A DNA stretch of 64,000 nt, from NCBI GenBank assembly GCA_028023455.1, contig JAQFVV010006310.1, positions 1,612,001-1,676,000 on the forward strand. Direction: 5' to 3'. Position numbers and translations under genes: made by a program. This document shows, piece by piece, positions 14,101 to 26,535 of this stretch. The first letter of the stretch is position 1. Each line of letters opens with the position of its first letter. The DNA is from Epiperipatus broadwayi. Taxonomy: Eukaryota > Onychophora > Udeonychophora > Euonychophora > Peripatidae. Under the pieces are notes generated by a model. It was given only the letters and a program-made list of their open reading frames with translations. It was not told where the DNA came from and did no database searches.

Positions 14101-14660
14101 GTATTACTTTTTTTAGTTTCTACCAATTAAATATTCTACCAACTAAATATAGTTATAACTTTGTGATAGCTATCTTTTTTTTTTTTTCCAATTAAAAGTA
14201 TTATATCTTTTCTAAACATGCTATAAATCTTAGTATAAAACTGAGTTGTCATTCATAAAAAGAAATTTTTTTTTGATAACAGTGCTGCTCTCTATTGAGA
14301 ATGCGAAAAATAAAATTATAATTTTATCATATTTCAATTTATTTTCTATTTTAAAAACAAAAGAAAACAATAATTACATATTTATAATGATACTAATAAT
14401 GTATCATATGTGATACATTATCTAAAATATCAAATGTTTAAAATCTATTTATTCTGCATTTGATATAATACTTGCATTTGAAGAAAAGAATCATTTATGC
14501 ATAAAAAGAAAATTTTAATCAATCTCACTATCTGTTTTGGCTATGTAGTTGTAAAATATTGTCTTCAATTTTTTAAATATAACAAAGCTTACAAATTATT
14601 CAAAAGAGTATTTAAAAAAATGTAAATACCAAGAAATGGACAAACAACTACTGTTTTAAT
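11180..14660. other. AT-rich DNA, no gene recognised
   Basis: No protein family is recognised. Features are poly-A/T runs, a C10 run at 11921-11930, a G9 run at 13915-13923, a short CACA tract near 13965, and the duplicated segment listed separately at 12.7-13.2 kb. Confidence 0.5.
12720..13165. repeat. Diverged tandem duplication, period about 235 bp
   Basis: Two adjacent blocks share an ordered series of motifs. CAATCTATTGGTGTCTTTGA (about 12782) corresponds to CAATCTATTGATGATTTTGA (about 13016). After a similar spacing, ACACCTGAACTTTTGTTGAA corresponds to AGACCTGAACTTTTGATTGA. Plus-frame translation of both gives similar short peptides ending PELL-(I/L)-(E/K), which hints at an old coding origin, perhaps a transposon, but stops are frequent and I cannot name the family. 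Confidence 0.45.
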
Positions 14661-14661
14661 T

Positions 14662-14771
14662 GTTTTGCATTGGTGGTCGAGAGGTCAGCGCGACTGCCTT
14701 GCACTTGCAGGCAGTTGCCCCGGTTGCGGGTTCGCGTCCCGGCCGATGCTATGACACTTTAAAAAAAAAAA
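14662..14771 (+). mobile_element. tRNA-derived SINE, copy 1
   Basis: A 110-bp retroposon. The head folds like a tRNA: an acceptor stem of GCATTGG with CCGATGC (one G-T pair), an A-box-like TGGTCGAGAGG, and a B box GGTTCGCGTCCC within a T arm (GCGGG/CCCGG around TTCGCGT). The anticodon arm carries an extra 6 bp relative to copy 2, so it is not a normal tRNA. After TATGACACTTT comes an A12 tail. The element is bracketed by a perfect 12-bp target duplication, ACTGTTTTAATT, at 14650-14661 and 14772-14783, the hallmark of LINE-driven insertion. The A and B boxes would form an internal RNA polymerase III promoter. The undecayed duplication suggests a fairly recent insertion. Confidence 0.88.
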
Positions 14772-14784
14772 ACTGTTTTAATTA

Positions 14785-16380
14785 AATAATTTAAAATGGA
14801 AATGCGATGGGAAGCAAGTAGGTGTTAGTTGAAAATCTAGAGTAATTCTCAATAATAAAGTTTACCGGATCACTAGGAAAAAGAAAACCTTTTAAACAGA
14901 TTTTTGTGAAGAGGCTTCATTCTATGAAATGAGGCGTCACTAGTTAACGACTATATTTCTGATTAAGTAGCAATTTCCAATACGTAGTTCACTTTGGGAT
15001 CGATTTAAATTTGTATTACTGATTAAAATCTTATTAGAAAGCTGAAAAATGTATATCAAATAAAAATTACTTTCCCAAATACATGTACTATTTATTTAAG
15101 AAATTCTAGTCTAAAATCAGTAATGACTTCAGAATTTGTAATGTAGGGTTATATGGCAGTACACTAGGTAAGATACAACATGGCATACATGCATCATGTG
15201 TCTGTATATATATATATAGGCTATTGCCTGAATAAAAAGTGCCTTTGTATAAGTTACATTTTAGCACTTCCAGTCCCTAAAACAAAATTTATAAATTAGA
15301 GCAAAATGAATTCTATACAATTTATTTAACAAAAACAGAAACAATAGAATGCTTGTAACTTTGTTTCCATACTTATAATTGTTTACATTTTTACCTTTTC
15401 ATTGAAAGCACAAATTTTTCCATTTGATAAATAATGATTAGATTTACACAGATGATTCTAACCAATATGTTAATTAGTTTGTTAAAAATAATTCTTATTT
15501 ATTACTTTAATTTCATTCAGAATATCTCATGCATAGCTTACTTGTTTTCATTTTCTATTAATAAAGATATCTCAAATATTCATTCAATAACAGAATAGTT
15601 ATTCTACTTCAAGATATTTTTTTTTATGCTTGATATTTCAGTATAATAACTTAGACATATTGTATAGGGATTATCAATTTACATTACAACTATACTTAAG
15701 GAAAGAAATGCCCACAATAATATCTTTTAAAAAAATTATGTTTTTCACTAATTCTGTTTTCCTTAGATTTGGTTTATCATGTACATCGATTACAAGTCTT
15801 TTGGCATGTAAGAAAGTGTGAATTCAAGGAAAAGCAAGATTAGTATTATATTGGTATTAAAAAAAAGATAATATCAGTTTAGAAAAAGTTTCAAGACAGC
15901 ACTGGAATCAATCCTGAAAAGCCATATTTCAGTATCCAACTTTCTACCACTATGGTATACAAAATACATTATATGGGTAGATATAAAATATGACTGATAA
16001 ATGTAATTAATTACCTACTATATGACTGTTATCCACATTGCAGAATTTCTGTAATTATTATGAGAATATTTTTTAAATAAGTTTATTTTTTAATTAATAG
16101 TAATAATAATTTTTTAAATTTAAGTTAGGATATTTAAATAAAAGTGATTTAGAAATCTAAACATTTTTATTTAAGTACAATTTTTATTAATTACTCTGGG
16201 GATGTGACATCTCTACTGATGAAGCACTTTTGTGCACTACACAACCTGCACACCCACATATGATAGTTCTGTATATGAATTATAATAATGGTCAAATGAT
16301 TTAAATCATGCAGTTATATATACATTATTGTAGTAAAATTCTGGAAATTCCAATATTTCTACATTACACCACCATAATCC
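14785..16380. other. Intergenic DNA
   Basis: No gene or known repeat domain is recognised. Contains a short (TA)n at about 15205-15220 and several A-rich stretches. A GATGTGACATCTC-like patch near 16200-16260 is slightly GC-richer but unassigned. Confidence 0.5.
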
Positions 16381-17015
16381 CACATGACCACCATTTCTTA
16401 TGCCTACACAATCTGTTAACACAGTAGCAACTTCCTTCATACTATATTTCCATCTAGTACAAGCTATAGTAATCAATGGATACTAAAAGATTATTGCATC
16501 AAAATCCCTATCTAGTGTCTAATCATTCAATATCCCAGACTAGTTTCTAATTTATGGCTTCTATCAGTGAATAACCTTGGATTTGGGAGCAGTGCAGCCA
16601 CCTTTTACATTTTGACTTAATCACAAAGCTATAAGCCTAAACTGAAAATGTAATAATGATTTCAATACAAACTAATTCACTTGTATATTCATTGAAAACA
16701 TTATAGTGTTTTTAGTTTGGTCTCATAATTTAGTAGTTAACTAAAAAGATCACATGACCATCACTTCTTATGCTTGTGTATAACTGTTGTTAAAACAGGC
16801 AAAACTCACTATACGTATTGCCACACACAGCAAGTGCTGTATGGCAATACGTATAGTGAGTTTTGCCTGTTTTAACTAAAAAGATAAAAGAATGTATTAG
16901 ATCCAAGGATTTAGGTGCATTGCAGTCAGCTACAAAATTAGTGATGAAAGTTAGAAGCTAGAAACTAGTCTGTGGATAGTGGATGAATAGGCACTAGATA
17001 TGAATTTTGATGCTA
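16380..17015. repeat. Composite family A repeat with nested hairpin
   Basis: The stretch starts twice with the same leader: CACATGACCACCATTTCTTA at 16382 and CACATGACCATCACTTCTTA at 16751. The first copy runs through CCAGACTAGTTTCTAATTTA and ATCAGTGAATAACCTTGG to about 16700. The second leader reaches a perfect hairpin (16790-16875). After it comes an inverted partial copy (CTAGAAACTAGTCTGTGGAT, about 16950-16980) that matches 9520-9550. The arrangement looks like a nested or tandem pair of family members. Confidence 0.55.
16790..16875. repeat. Perfect 33-bp-arm hairpin flanked by TTAA
   Basis: Bases 16790-16822 and 16843-16875 are exact reverse complements, with a 20-base loop. The outermost bases are TTAA, followed by an AACAGGCAAAACTC terminus. 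A closely related terminus (TTAA then ACAGGCAAAACTC) ends both sides of the 52556-52761 element. This looks like the terminal inverted repeat of a non-autonomous DNA element reduced to its two ends. Confidence 0.85.
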
Positions 17016-19975
17016 CTATGTTACCAGATTGTGTTATTCTATATATTATTAAATGTTCCAATGAATGCCTTGGATGCCCCTCCTTTTACCAAATATTATA
17101 GATCCTAAGATAATTCAGTGATCATCTAAAGGATCAGTGAGAGAACCTACATTTTGGATGCACAATATAACTATAGATTTTTATAATGGACTAATTATTA
17201 TAATTATCTATTTTTCAAAAGGCATAATGCATATTTTAGATAATGGAAATAAAAAAAGATAAACACATATTTAAAAAAACTTGAAAGTTTTATAAGTGAA
17301 TAATAAAATATAACAATTTTTAAAAAATAATCTATTTCATAAGCACTCTCAATATGTTAATACTTAATTAAATGTCTCTTGAAATAATGTAATATATATA
17401 AATCTGATAAATAATGCTAGCATCAAACTGCTAAAAGTCACTAAAAATTTTTTTTGGGAGGGGGGGGGGCTTCTTGCAATATTTTTAATTAGTGTAGATT
17501 TTATTCAACTTTAAAAAATTTCATATTTATGAGAAAAAATACTTTAAGTCTTACTTAAATTATAAATTTTAATGCTGTGGAAATGATAAAAAAATTCTGA
17601 TAAATAAAACTGCTAAAAGTAAATGTTTATTTTTCTGTATTTTTATTCTCTAGATGCCATTGTGCAGTTTCTTTTATTCAGCTTTAGATTATTTAATAGA
17701 GGAAAAAATGTTTTAAATTTAACTTAAAATTATATTTGAATAATTTAGGCTATTAATAGCCATTTGCAGCATTGAATAATGTTAGTATCTATATTCAAGT
17801 TTTTGATTAATTAAATAAAGTTTTGAATTAATGTGTGATACAATCCATTTCAAATTATCTTCATGTTCATATCTTGAGAATTAAGAAGTGGTAAAACTCA
17901 TAGAAGTCAAAGTATGTTTCTTCTTAAATTTTTTCAGTTTTAAATATCTTCCTATATAATATCAGAATGCATACATTTGTTAAACATTAAAACATAAATT
18001 ATCCCTTAATATATATATATAATTAATTTTAAATAAACTTATTTAATACAGTCTATCTGTTTAACATAGGATGTTTCTTTGTTTTTCCATTATCTACTAC
18101 TATTACTAATAAAAAATATCAATAACCATAAATAGATAATATCATTCTATGCCTATATTTCATTATTAATGTCTCTCACCGTTATCAAAAAGTGATTTTA
18201 TATCATTTATTTTCTCAGATAAATATTTCAAAGCCTTCCACCAAACAAACAAAATAAAATAAAGAAAATAATTCTTTCATTGTTTATTATTTAAACTAAT
18301 GTAGAAACCTTTTCTATTCACGAATTTCCAGAGCATGCAATTAAACAACAACAAAAGAAAAATACTATTATGTATACTCAATCTTTGATCTAGACAATTT
18401 TATTTATGCACTTTTGACATATTTACCAAAAGATGAAACATATATAAATTCTTCAAAGATTTATTCTTTCTGCCCTGTGGATCATTCAGTTAATAGATTA
18501 TCAAGTGGGATTTATTTATTAATAATATTTCTGTTTAGCTTAGATTGATCTTTCAATTTTTCACCCATATATATTTAAAAATAGTATGTTGGAATAATGA
18601 TAACATTTAAAATAATATTTCAGCAAAATATAATACTGAAAAGAAATATAGTGATGGTATATCTCATAAAAATACGACTCATATAAAATATGTGGATTAT
18701 TAGGTAAATTTAGGTATATATGTATTTTAATAAAATTTATTTACAAGGAAGAAAAAATATTAAATCGCAGTGTATTTATTTTGTGTATTGGTTAAATTGT
18801 CTACTTATTATTTAACTATCAAAATAAAATGGTTTCTAAATTTTGTCTTATAATCTGACATACAATTCTGAATTAGTTAATTAATGACTATGCAAAATAA
18901 TTGTAAAATTAATAGAGCGTTTTTTTGTAATTTTTATCGATTTGAAATTGATAAACAATCAAAACTTTCTGCTATAATGTGCAATCTGAGTCCTCATAAT
19001 TAATTTAAATAATAAAAATAAAACAAATTTTAAAGCAGGAATAATAACACCAACACAATAACAAACAGTTAATTATCATGGAGTCTGAAATTGTTAATGA
19101 ACGTCATCTTTGATTTTGAGATGATTGTGTGTTAGATATCACTTGATTTGTAAAGCTATCTCTAATTTGGTATATCATTCACATTTTTCTATATGCGTGA
19201 GTAGAGTGGGAGTTCATTATAATGATTTTGATTTTGCTATTTATTTTTTGTGAATTGGAAGTTAATTAGACTGGTGTTTATGTATAAGGTTTTATTTGTT
19301 TTATCCATAATATACACATTGTTTGAAAATCTGAAATTTGTCTTTTTTATTATAGGTAAAACTGACAGATGGGATGTCCTTTATTGGCTCTAAATTTCTT
19401 TTGGATATTGTAATATTTCTGATGTAAATTCCTTGATGACTGTTTGTGGATTTTCTTAAAATATGTTAGCATATAATTTTGTGAGAGAAAGAAGACTTGA
19501 CTTTTTAGAAATTGATTATTTTAACGAAATTCAATCTCTTTTAGCTTACACTATATATATATCCAAAATTATCATTGATAATAAGAGATGATTATCTTTT
19601 AAAATGAATATAACTTGAAACTTTATTTTGTTTTCTGTTCAAAAAGAAAAAATTGAAATATCGATCTGTTTTCAATCTAATCAAGAAATATAATAACAGA
19701 ACTTATTCAAAAAGAGAGAATTAAAAATATTGATATTTTTTCAGTCTAATAAAGAGAAATAATAATAATAGCATCAACAATAATCATATTAATAATTATT
19801 CAATTTATTTGTTTAAGTGCTAAACAAAAGCATATAGACAATAATGGATTACACATTAAATTAGTAAAAGGAATAATAAACAAATGAAATAAATTCATCA
19901 ACAATGACATTTTAATTTAATAATATTACAATATTACTTATAATAATGTTAATAAAAATCAGATTGTATAAAGCA
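17016..19975. other. Long AT-rich stretch without a gene
   Basis: About 3 kb with no recognised domain. A G10 run at 17460-17469 follows a T run. Short AT microsatellites occur near 18010 and 19553. Reading frames are short and of low complexity. Confidence 0.55.
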
Positions 19976-19979
19976 GATA

Positions 19980-21585
19980 ACCTGACCAAAAGAGAAAGTT
20001 AAGGACATGGGAACAACAAGCTTAACTATAGCAGGCAAAAAGCAGACCAAGTATCATGCTAGCAAGACTTAATAATAAAAGTTAAAATTATACTGAATAA
20101 AATAACTTGTTGATGTATGATTTTGTAAAGATATTTAAAATCTCTATATTTCCATCTAGAAGAAAGATGAAGACCAACTTTATTTTCTAGAGAAACATAT
20201 TTGGAGAATTTATTAAACACTAATTGCAATAAACTACATCCTCCAAATGATTGAACGATATTCAATGATAGGAAGAATCAATTACAAAAGTAATCTGAAT
20301 TTTGTATCATCATTGAAATGATAACCATGCTTAAAGATGGTACCTATGATTTTAAAAGTTTTGCTAACAATCATTTCTAAAAGAGGAACAAATAATTTAT
20401 TACTAGAAAATAAAACTCCTAAATCTTTTTAGGATTCAACCGATTTAATTTTGTGAAAATTAATAAAATAAAAAATTTAAAATTTCAGATTTTTTAGAAT
20501 ATGAGACAAGGGAACATTTACTAAAATTAACTGACATTATTTAAATCACAACAAGCACTAAGTTGTCAATATCTTTCTGAAGAAAAATGCAATCAACATT
20601 TGATATGATTCTTCTATAGATTTTACAGTCATCAACATAGCACAAAAGATAAGAAGATTTCAGGCAAACCTTAAGATCATTAATGCAAGTGTTAAAAAGC
20701 ATGGGTGCTAAAATTCTATCCCAAGGAATACCTAAATTACATATAAAATTAAATGAAAATTCTTGTTGAATTTGACATTTGCTGTGCAATTACAAAGAAA
20801 GAATTGAAACAACCAATAAATAAGCTTAGTAGAAGAAAACCATTTTTATAATTTGTGAAGAAGATTGATGTGGTCTACTTTATCAAAGGCTTGATAAATC
20901 AAAATCAATAACATCAATTCTCTGCTGATCCTCAATCACATGTGGTATATGATCATAAAATGTTAATTTTTCTACAGATATATAAAACATAAAACCATGT
21001 TGTGAAGAAGAAATGATTTTAGTATTATCCAAAATAGTTTAATTATAAACACATCTCTCAAAAATTTGAGAAATAGTACATTAAACAGAAATAGGTTCAT
21101 AGTTATTAACATAATCACAGGAGCCATTCTTAAAAACTGGGATTGTTTTGGCACTTTTAAGAACATTAGGAAAAATACAGCAGTTAAGCAATTAATTAAA
21201 AATTAAAGGCAAAATGTGCTGCAATAAATATAAATAAAGAAAGGAATATTATCATTTCCTAAACTAGAATGAGTTTTAAGTAACTTAATGGCTACACTAA
21301 CATTGTCCCTAAAGATATGATCAATCATGCAGTGAACAATAGCAAAATTTCAAGGTAATGTAATTTTTGAAGATATCATATGATGTGATAAATATAAATC
21401 AGCAAAATGTTTGCAAAAGTCTTCTGCATTTAATGTGCAACCATAGATAGCTTGAACTCTTTTTTTACTCAAGTCAAAGTTATTAATAAAATCCCAAAAC
21501 TATTTAGGGTTACAAAAAAAATAATAATAACATTTATTATCATTATTATTTTAAATTATCTTTTGAGTCATAATTTCCTTGTAGA
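19980..21585 (-). pseudogene. LINE reverse transcriptase relic
   Basis: Minus-strand translation gives the reverse transcriptase and C-terminal region of a non-LTR retrotransposon. From its 5' side there is a FWDFINNF-like linker region near 21480-21500. Then comes a DNIPF-like finger motif near 21240, a K.A...P.FK-like region near 21130-21180 and a GFMF-like block near 20980. RT domain 4 reads GIPWDRILAPMLF...INDL at about 20673-20732, matching the family motif GVPQGSVLGPLLF..YINDL. The catalytic box is YVDD (20628-20639) where LINEs usually have FADD, then CKIYR and a LQKDIDNL block. Downstream (20080-20265) is the typical C-terminal LSSRWKYRDFKYLYKIIH stretch. Stops and frameshifts break it. 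The 5' part, including any endonuclease, is missing and replaced by a microsatellite. The clade is probably Jockey/CR1-like, but I cannot fix it. Confidence 0.8.
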
Positions 21586-21588
21586 ATG

Positions 21589-21914
<326 letters not shown>

Positions 21915-22023
21915 ATTGTTTTAGTCTTACACTTTTCATTTTCTCTGTTCTACACCTTACTTTCTAATTCATTTTATTTATAATTTATAAGTCTGTTACT
22001 GTTGTTATTGCTATATTATATAT

Positions 22024-25000
22024 TATAACGATCCAAAAGAAGGTGAAGATAGAATCCTACTGCATCTGCACTACAAGAGCACCATCTAGGCATTTGAACC
22101 TAGAAAAATTTATAAAGTAGGCAGATACGAGCTGTTAAGATCCCACTTTATATTATATTTAGACCGTTAGCCCATTGTCACTAGCTCATGGAGACACAGA
22201 GATAATAATAAATAACTTGTTTAATTTGCATCTCAAATATATATAAAAAAATAAAAGCCACTGCCAGTAATTAACATACAAACAACATTTATTTATGCAC
22301 ATATATAATCATTTAAATTTGAGGAATAACATTTATTATTTAGATTTTAATATTAATTTTTAATTTAAATTATTATTTTAAAATTTTAAGATTGTTGAGT
22401 ATGAATGAATTTAATATTTTTATTAAGACCGTTGAGTATGAATAGACTACATAGATCTGCATTTGAAAAGAAAATATTCTATCCCTTATTTAACCTTAGG
22501 CCAAAAGTTCGCAGTCAAACCGGCGTCAATCCATCTGATACATTAATGTATTCAATGTAGCATGAAAATACAACAGCACTAAATATACTATACTGTCAGG
22601 AATATACATCTGAACAGTATAGTTAGAGAAGACATTGACTCTTGTCTAATACAGGAATGTTACATCTGTATGGCAAGAAGAACAATAAAATAAAAACTCC
22701 ATAGGAAGGGACTGCAGTCCGTTTTGCCGACTTACAATCCCATCCATAGGCAAAAGAGTTTGTGTGGCATATACAGTGATTCTGCATGTAGTGAACTTCA
22801 TACTACATCTACTAATTACACCAATATATCCAATCCATTGACCCAATTTAACTATGAAACAAATAACCTAAGATTACCCTCCCCTAATTAATTAATATAA
22901 CTTTACAAATCTATATAGCCATTCATGCCCAACTTAAATTTAACATTTATTTAAATTCGCACAGATGAAATTTATAAAATTTGTTTTATAATGTTGAGTA
23001 TAGATCGGCTGCATAGATTCCACAGTTAAAATATTTCAAAATAAACATAACCGATCAAAATACAAAGTCATTGATAATGTCAATTGCAGAGGGAATACAA
23101 GAAACCCAATGGCATTCATCATAAGATGCCGCATTGACATCGATGACTTATATATTCTAATCGAATATGAAAACCACAACATAATTAACCACTAACGAAT
23201 TCATGCAACATCCATACCCAACTTAAATTTATGCATTTAAAAAATTTATACAAATAAATATTAATAAAAAAAAAAAATGGAAATTATTTTTTTTTTTTAG
23301 AAAACACAAATATATATAATTTAAACATTAATTATCAATTTGAAAATCAAATAAGAGTTCAGTTTAAAATTTAGATTAGCTGAATCTTTAAAAAAAATTG
23401 ACGACAGTTCTTAATTACTTTTTTTTTTGTTAATTTGTAAAGTTCATAGCTCACGGTAGAAGAGTCCAGGTTCCTGTTTTTAATTCCTGCAGCATCTCCA
23501 TTGGAAGACCAATCTGATGTTCTGGAGGTGACCTTAGCTGGTTTCCTTTCGGAATTACCGTCATTTCATTTTTTTTTTAAAAGAGAGTGTGATATGTTTG
23601 TCCTATCACACATCTCAAACACAAAAAAAGCTGGAACTGTCTGGAACTCAATATTTCTCTTTTTATAGTATCCACACAGATTCAACCAACAAAACATCAC
23701 TAATCCATCATTTTCATTAGGGTCCGGGCTGAGGCTTGGTGCTTTCATTGGTCAAGCTAATTCTTTTTATTTTCTTATCTATCTTATCCTCTGACTTTTT
23801 AATTACAGTATATAAGAGCCCCGAGGGCTAGTTTGCTTTTCAATTACTTTATAAAACAATCACTTCCATTTACAAAAATATTTTATCTTTAAATCTTGTA
23901 CTTTTTTATAACAAAGTACATTCAAATACTTTTATTTATTAAAAAAAATATTTTTAAAGTTTTGCATCTGTGCGAATATATATACGTATACACGTTTAAC
24001 AACTCTTTAATTTTTTTAGCTTTTAGTTTTTAATAAATTTATTTTTATTTGTGAACTTAATGTTTTTATTTTAAAATAATGTAACGGCATATTTATATAT
24101 CATTACAATATACATATATATATATATATTGTAACGATATATAAATATGTCGTTACATTAATTTAAAATAAAAACTTAATAAAAGTTCACAAATAAAAGC
24201 TGTGTAATTAAAAAGTCAGATGAAAAGTTAGATAAGAAAAGAAAGAGATTTTAGCTTGACCAATGGAAGCAAATAAAGGCCCGGACCATAACGAAAAAAC
24301 AGAACAGTGACGTTTTTGTTCATGGAATCCATAGGAGGACTATAAAAAAAAATATTGAGTTCCAGTCAGTTTTTTCCAACTTGATTTGATGACAACGGTA
24401 AGATGCACTTGCCGTTCTCTCTCATTTTTTTTTGTTTGTTAAAAAAAAAAAAAAATAATGAAAAGACTGTGATACCAGAGTGGAACCAGCTAATGCTACC
24501 TCCAGAACATTTTCTTCCAATGGAGACGCCGTGGGAATTGCCAACGGGAATTGAAAGCAGAGGCCTGGACTAAGCTATATGAAATGAACAATTGTTAAAA
24601 TCAATTAAGAACTTTCGTCAAGTTTTACAAATTGATAAACAAGCCAACTGAAATGTTAAAACGGACTCTTATCTGACTTTTGTAAGTTTTTAAATCAAAT
24701 TAATAATGTTTAATTTTATATGTTTTCCGATTGATAAACATCATTTCCATTTTTTTTTTCTTATTGTAAAGATTAGTTAAATGTATGAAATTTAAGTTGT
24801 TTATAGACGCTTGCATGGATTCGTTTGCGGTTAATTATATTTTGGTTTTCATATTTGATCAAAATATATAGACATTCGATAAATAATGATACCTTACGGT
24901 GAGTATCTAAAATGTATTTATTCGGATGTCTTTTAAGTTATTGGTGACAACGCAAGTATCTTATGGTGAATACTATTGGGTTACTTATAAGTTTCCCTCT

Positions 25001-26023
25001 GCGATTGTCGGTATCAATAATTTTGTATTTTGATCATTTATGTTTATTTTGAAATGTTTTTGACTGTGGAATCTATGTAATCGATCTATACCCAACATTT
25101 TTAAACAAATCTGTGCGAACGTATTTAAATGTTAAAATTAAGTCGGGCGTGAATGGCTATATAGTTTTGTAAAGTTGTATTAAGGGAGGGTAATCTTAGG
25201 TTATTCATTTCGTAGTTGAATTGGTTCAATGGATTGGATATATTTGTGTAATTAGTAGATGTAGTATGAGGTCTGCTACGGGCAGGATTATAGATATACG
25301 CCACACACCCTCTGTTTGCCTATGGATGGGTTTGTAAGTCGGCAGAAGACCGCAGTCCATTCCTATGGAGTTTTTTGTTTATTGATCTACTTGCCAACAG
25401 ATGTCACATTCCTGTTGGTGGAGAGTCAATGTCTTCTCTATTTCTACTTATTGTTCAGATGTACATTCCTGACAATATAGTATTTTGTGTTGTCGTATCA
25501 TGCTACATTGAATACATGAATGTATCAGATGGATTGGCGCCAGTTGATTGTGAAATTTGTTGCCTAAGGTTAAATCAGGGAAGAATATTTTCTTTTCAAA
25601 TGCAGACCTATGTAGTCCATTCATACTCGACCCTCTAAATAAATCGTAAACTCATTATTTGAAATCTACTTAAATTTAGAATTAAAGATCAATATAAAAA
25701 TATAAACGTTAAATTTATTTCTCAAAATTTAAATATTATTTTATATGTGCATAAATAAATATTTTTATGTGTTAATTTCTGGCAGTGGCTTTTATTCTTT
25801 TATATTTAAGATATAAAATTTATAGATTTTTATCTCTGCGTCTCCGCTGAGCTAGTGACTTGGGCTAATGGTCGGAATATTTAAAGAAAGTGGAATCTTA
25901 ACAGCGCGTATCTGCCTACTTTATAAATTTTTCTAGGCTCAAATGCCTAGATGGCGCCCTTGTAGTACAGATATTGTTTTTGCGGTTAGATTCGATCTTC
26001 ACTTTCATTCCGATCGGTACAAT
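22024..26023. repeat. 4-kb giant inverted repeat (foldback element)
   Basis: The left arm (about 22026-23807) and right arm (about 24203-26020) are reverse complements along essentially their full length. Matching landmarks include CATCTAGGCATTTGAACCTA near 22083 against TAGGCTCAAATGCCTAGATG near 25935, GGCAGATACG near 22120 against CGTATCTGCC near 25908, GCCACTGCCAG near 22258 against CTGGCAGTGGC near 25781, and ACATCTGAACAGTA near 22605 against a matching block near 25455. The arms have diverged by substitutions and small indels, so both are old. Neither arm encodes a recognisable protein. The outer ends read TATATTATAACGATC and, reverse-complemented, TATATTGTACCGATC. It may be a foldback transposon or an inverted duplication of a roughly 1.8-kb non-autonomous element. 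Confidence 0.9.
23809..24202. repeat. Central spacer with its own hairpin
   Basis: The two large arms stop matching at TTAATTACA (23807 and 24203). The spacer holds a second, tighter hairpin: 24042-24110 pairs with 24128-24199 (TTTGTGAACTTAA... against ...AAAGTTCACAAA, and GTAACG against CGTTAC) around an AT-repeat loop. A TATATAAGAGCCCCGAGGGC block at 23811-23830 has a TATA-box look and lies only in the spacer. Whether it is a promoter is unknown. Confidence 0.75.
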
Positions 26024-26277
26024 ATATATATATAATTAAAAGTACCCTTAATCCAAAACTCAACCAGACTAACCAAAAAATAAAATCAAAAACACAACCA
26101 ATAGTTTCACTGCTACAAGCAGACTTCTCAAGTGTAAAGAACTACAAAACAATACCATATTTATATTAAACATTATCCACAATTGCATTTACTTTTCATC
26201 CACCCTTAGTATTAAAAGAACTTTAAATAAGTTAATTGCTTCAGAATAAAACATTTCAATAATAAAGACTGAATTCT

Positions 26278-26466
26278 TCATTTTATTTCATTTCTCTCAA
26301 AGAAGACAACCTTAGCTTCATCAAAATTAATAATGTTGCCTATATCTTTTTCATGGACATACAAAGTAGAAGTAATATATTTATTTCTAACCCTACTTTT
26401 ATGTACCTTTATTCTTTTATTTAAGCTCAAACCATTCTGACCTATATAAACCTTCTTACAAAACAA
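26278..26466 (-). pseudogene. GIY-YIG endonuclease domain of PLE copy 1
   Basis: This 62-residue frame begins CKKVYIGQNGLSLNKRIKVH, the N-terminal half of a GIY-YIG nuclease (family: G.VYIGxTGRSLxxRxxEH), with the conserved Arg in KRIKVHKSR. The first strand (VGYIIPCF) is in an overlapping frame just upstream, so a frameshift separates the GIY and YIG parts. The C-terminal part reads YVHEKDIGNIINFDEAKVV and contains the conserved Glu-bearing region. In active PLEs this domain nicks the target DNA. Confidence 0.85.
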
Positions 26467-26535
26467 GGGATAATATACCCTACACCACGAATAGTCTTTC
26501 TATCAAAAATTTCCTTTGTATTATTTAATAAATAT

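Noticed and set aside
14662-14771. Functional tRNA gene (Ala-like anticodon)
   Set aside because: The anticodon arm is expanded, an A tail and target duplication are present, and a second diverged copy exists: it is a SINE.
23566-23830. Promoter and first exon at the TATATAAGAG block
   Set aside because: A TATA-like string alone, inside a repeat spacer and followed by no credible coding frame, is not enough.
25375-25638. 87-codon frame in the right arm of the palindrome as a gene
   Set aside because: The matching left arm does not keep the frame open, and no domain is recognisable.
22024-26023. Terminal inverted repeats of a large DNA virus-like transposon (Maverick/Polinton)
   Set aside because: The arms nearly meet in the middle and no polymerase, integrase or capsid gene lies between or in them.
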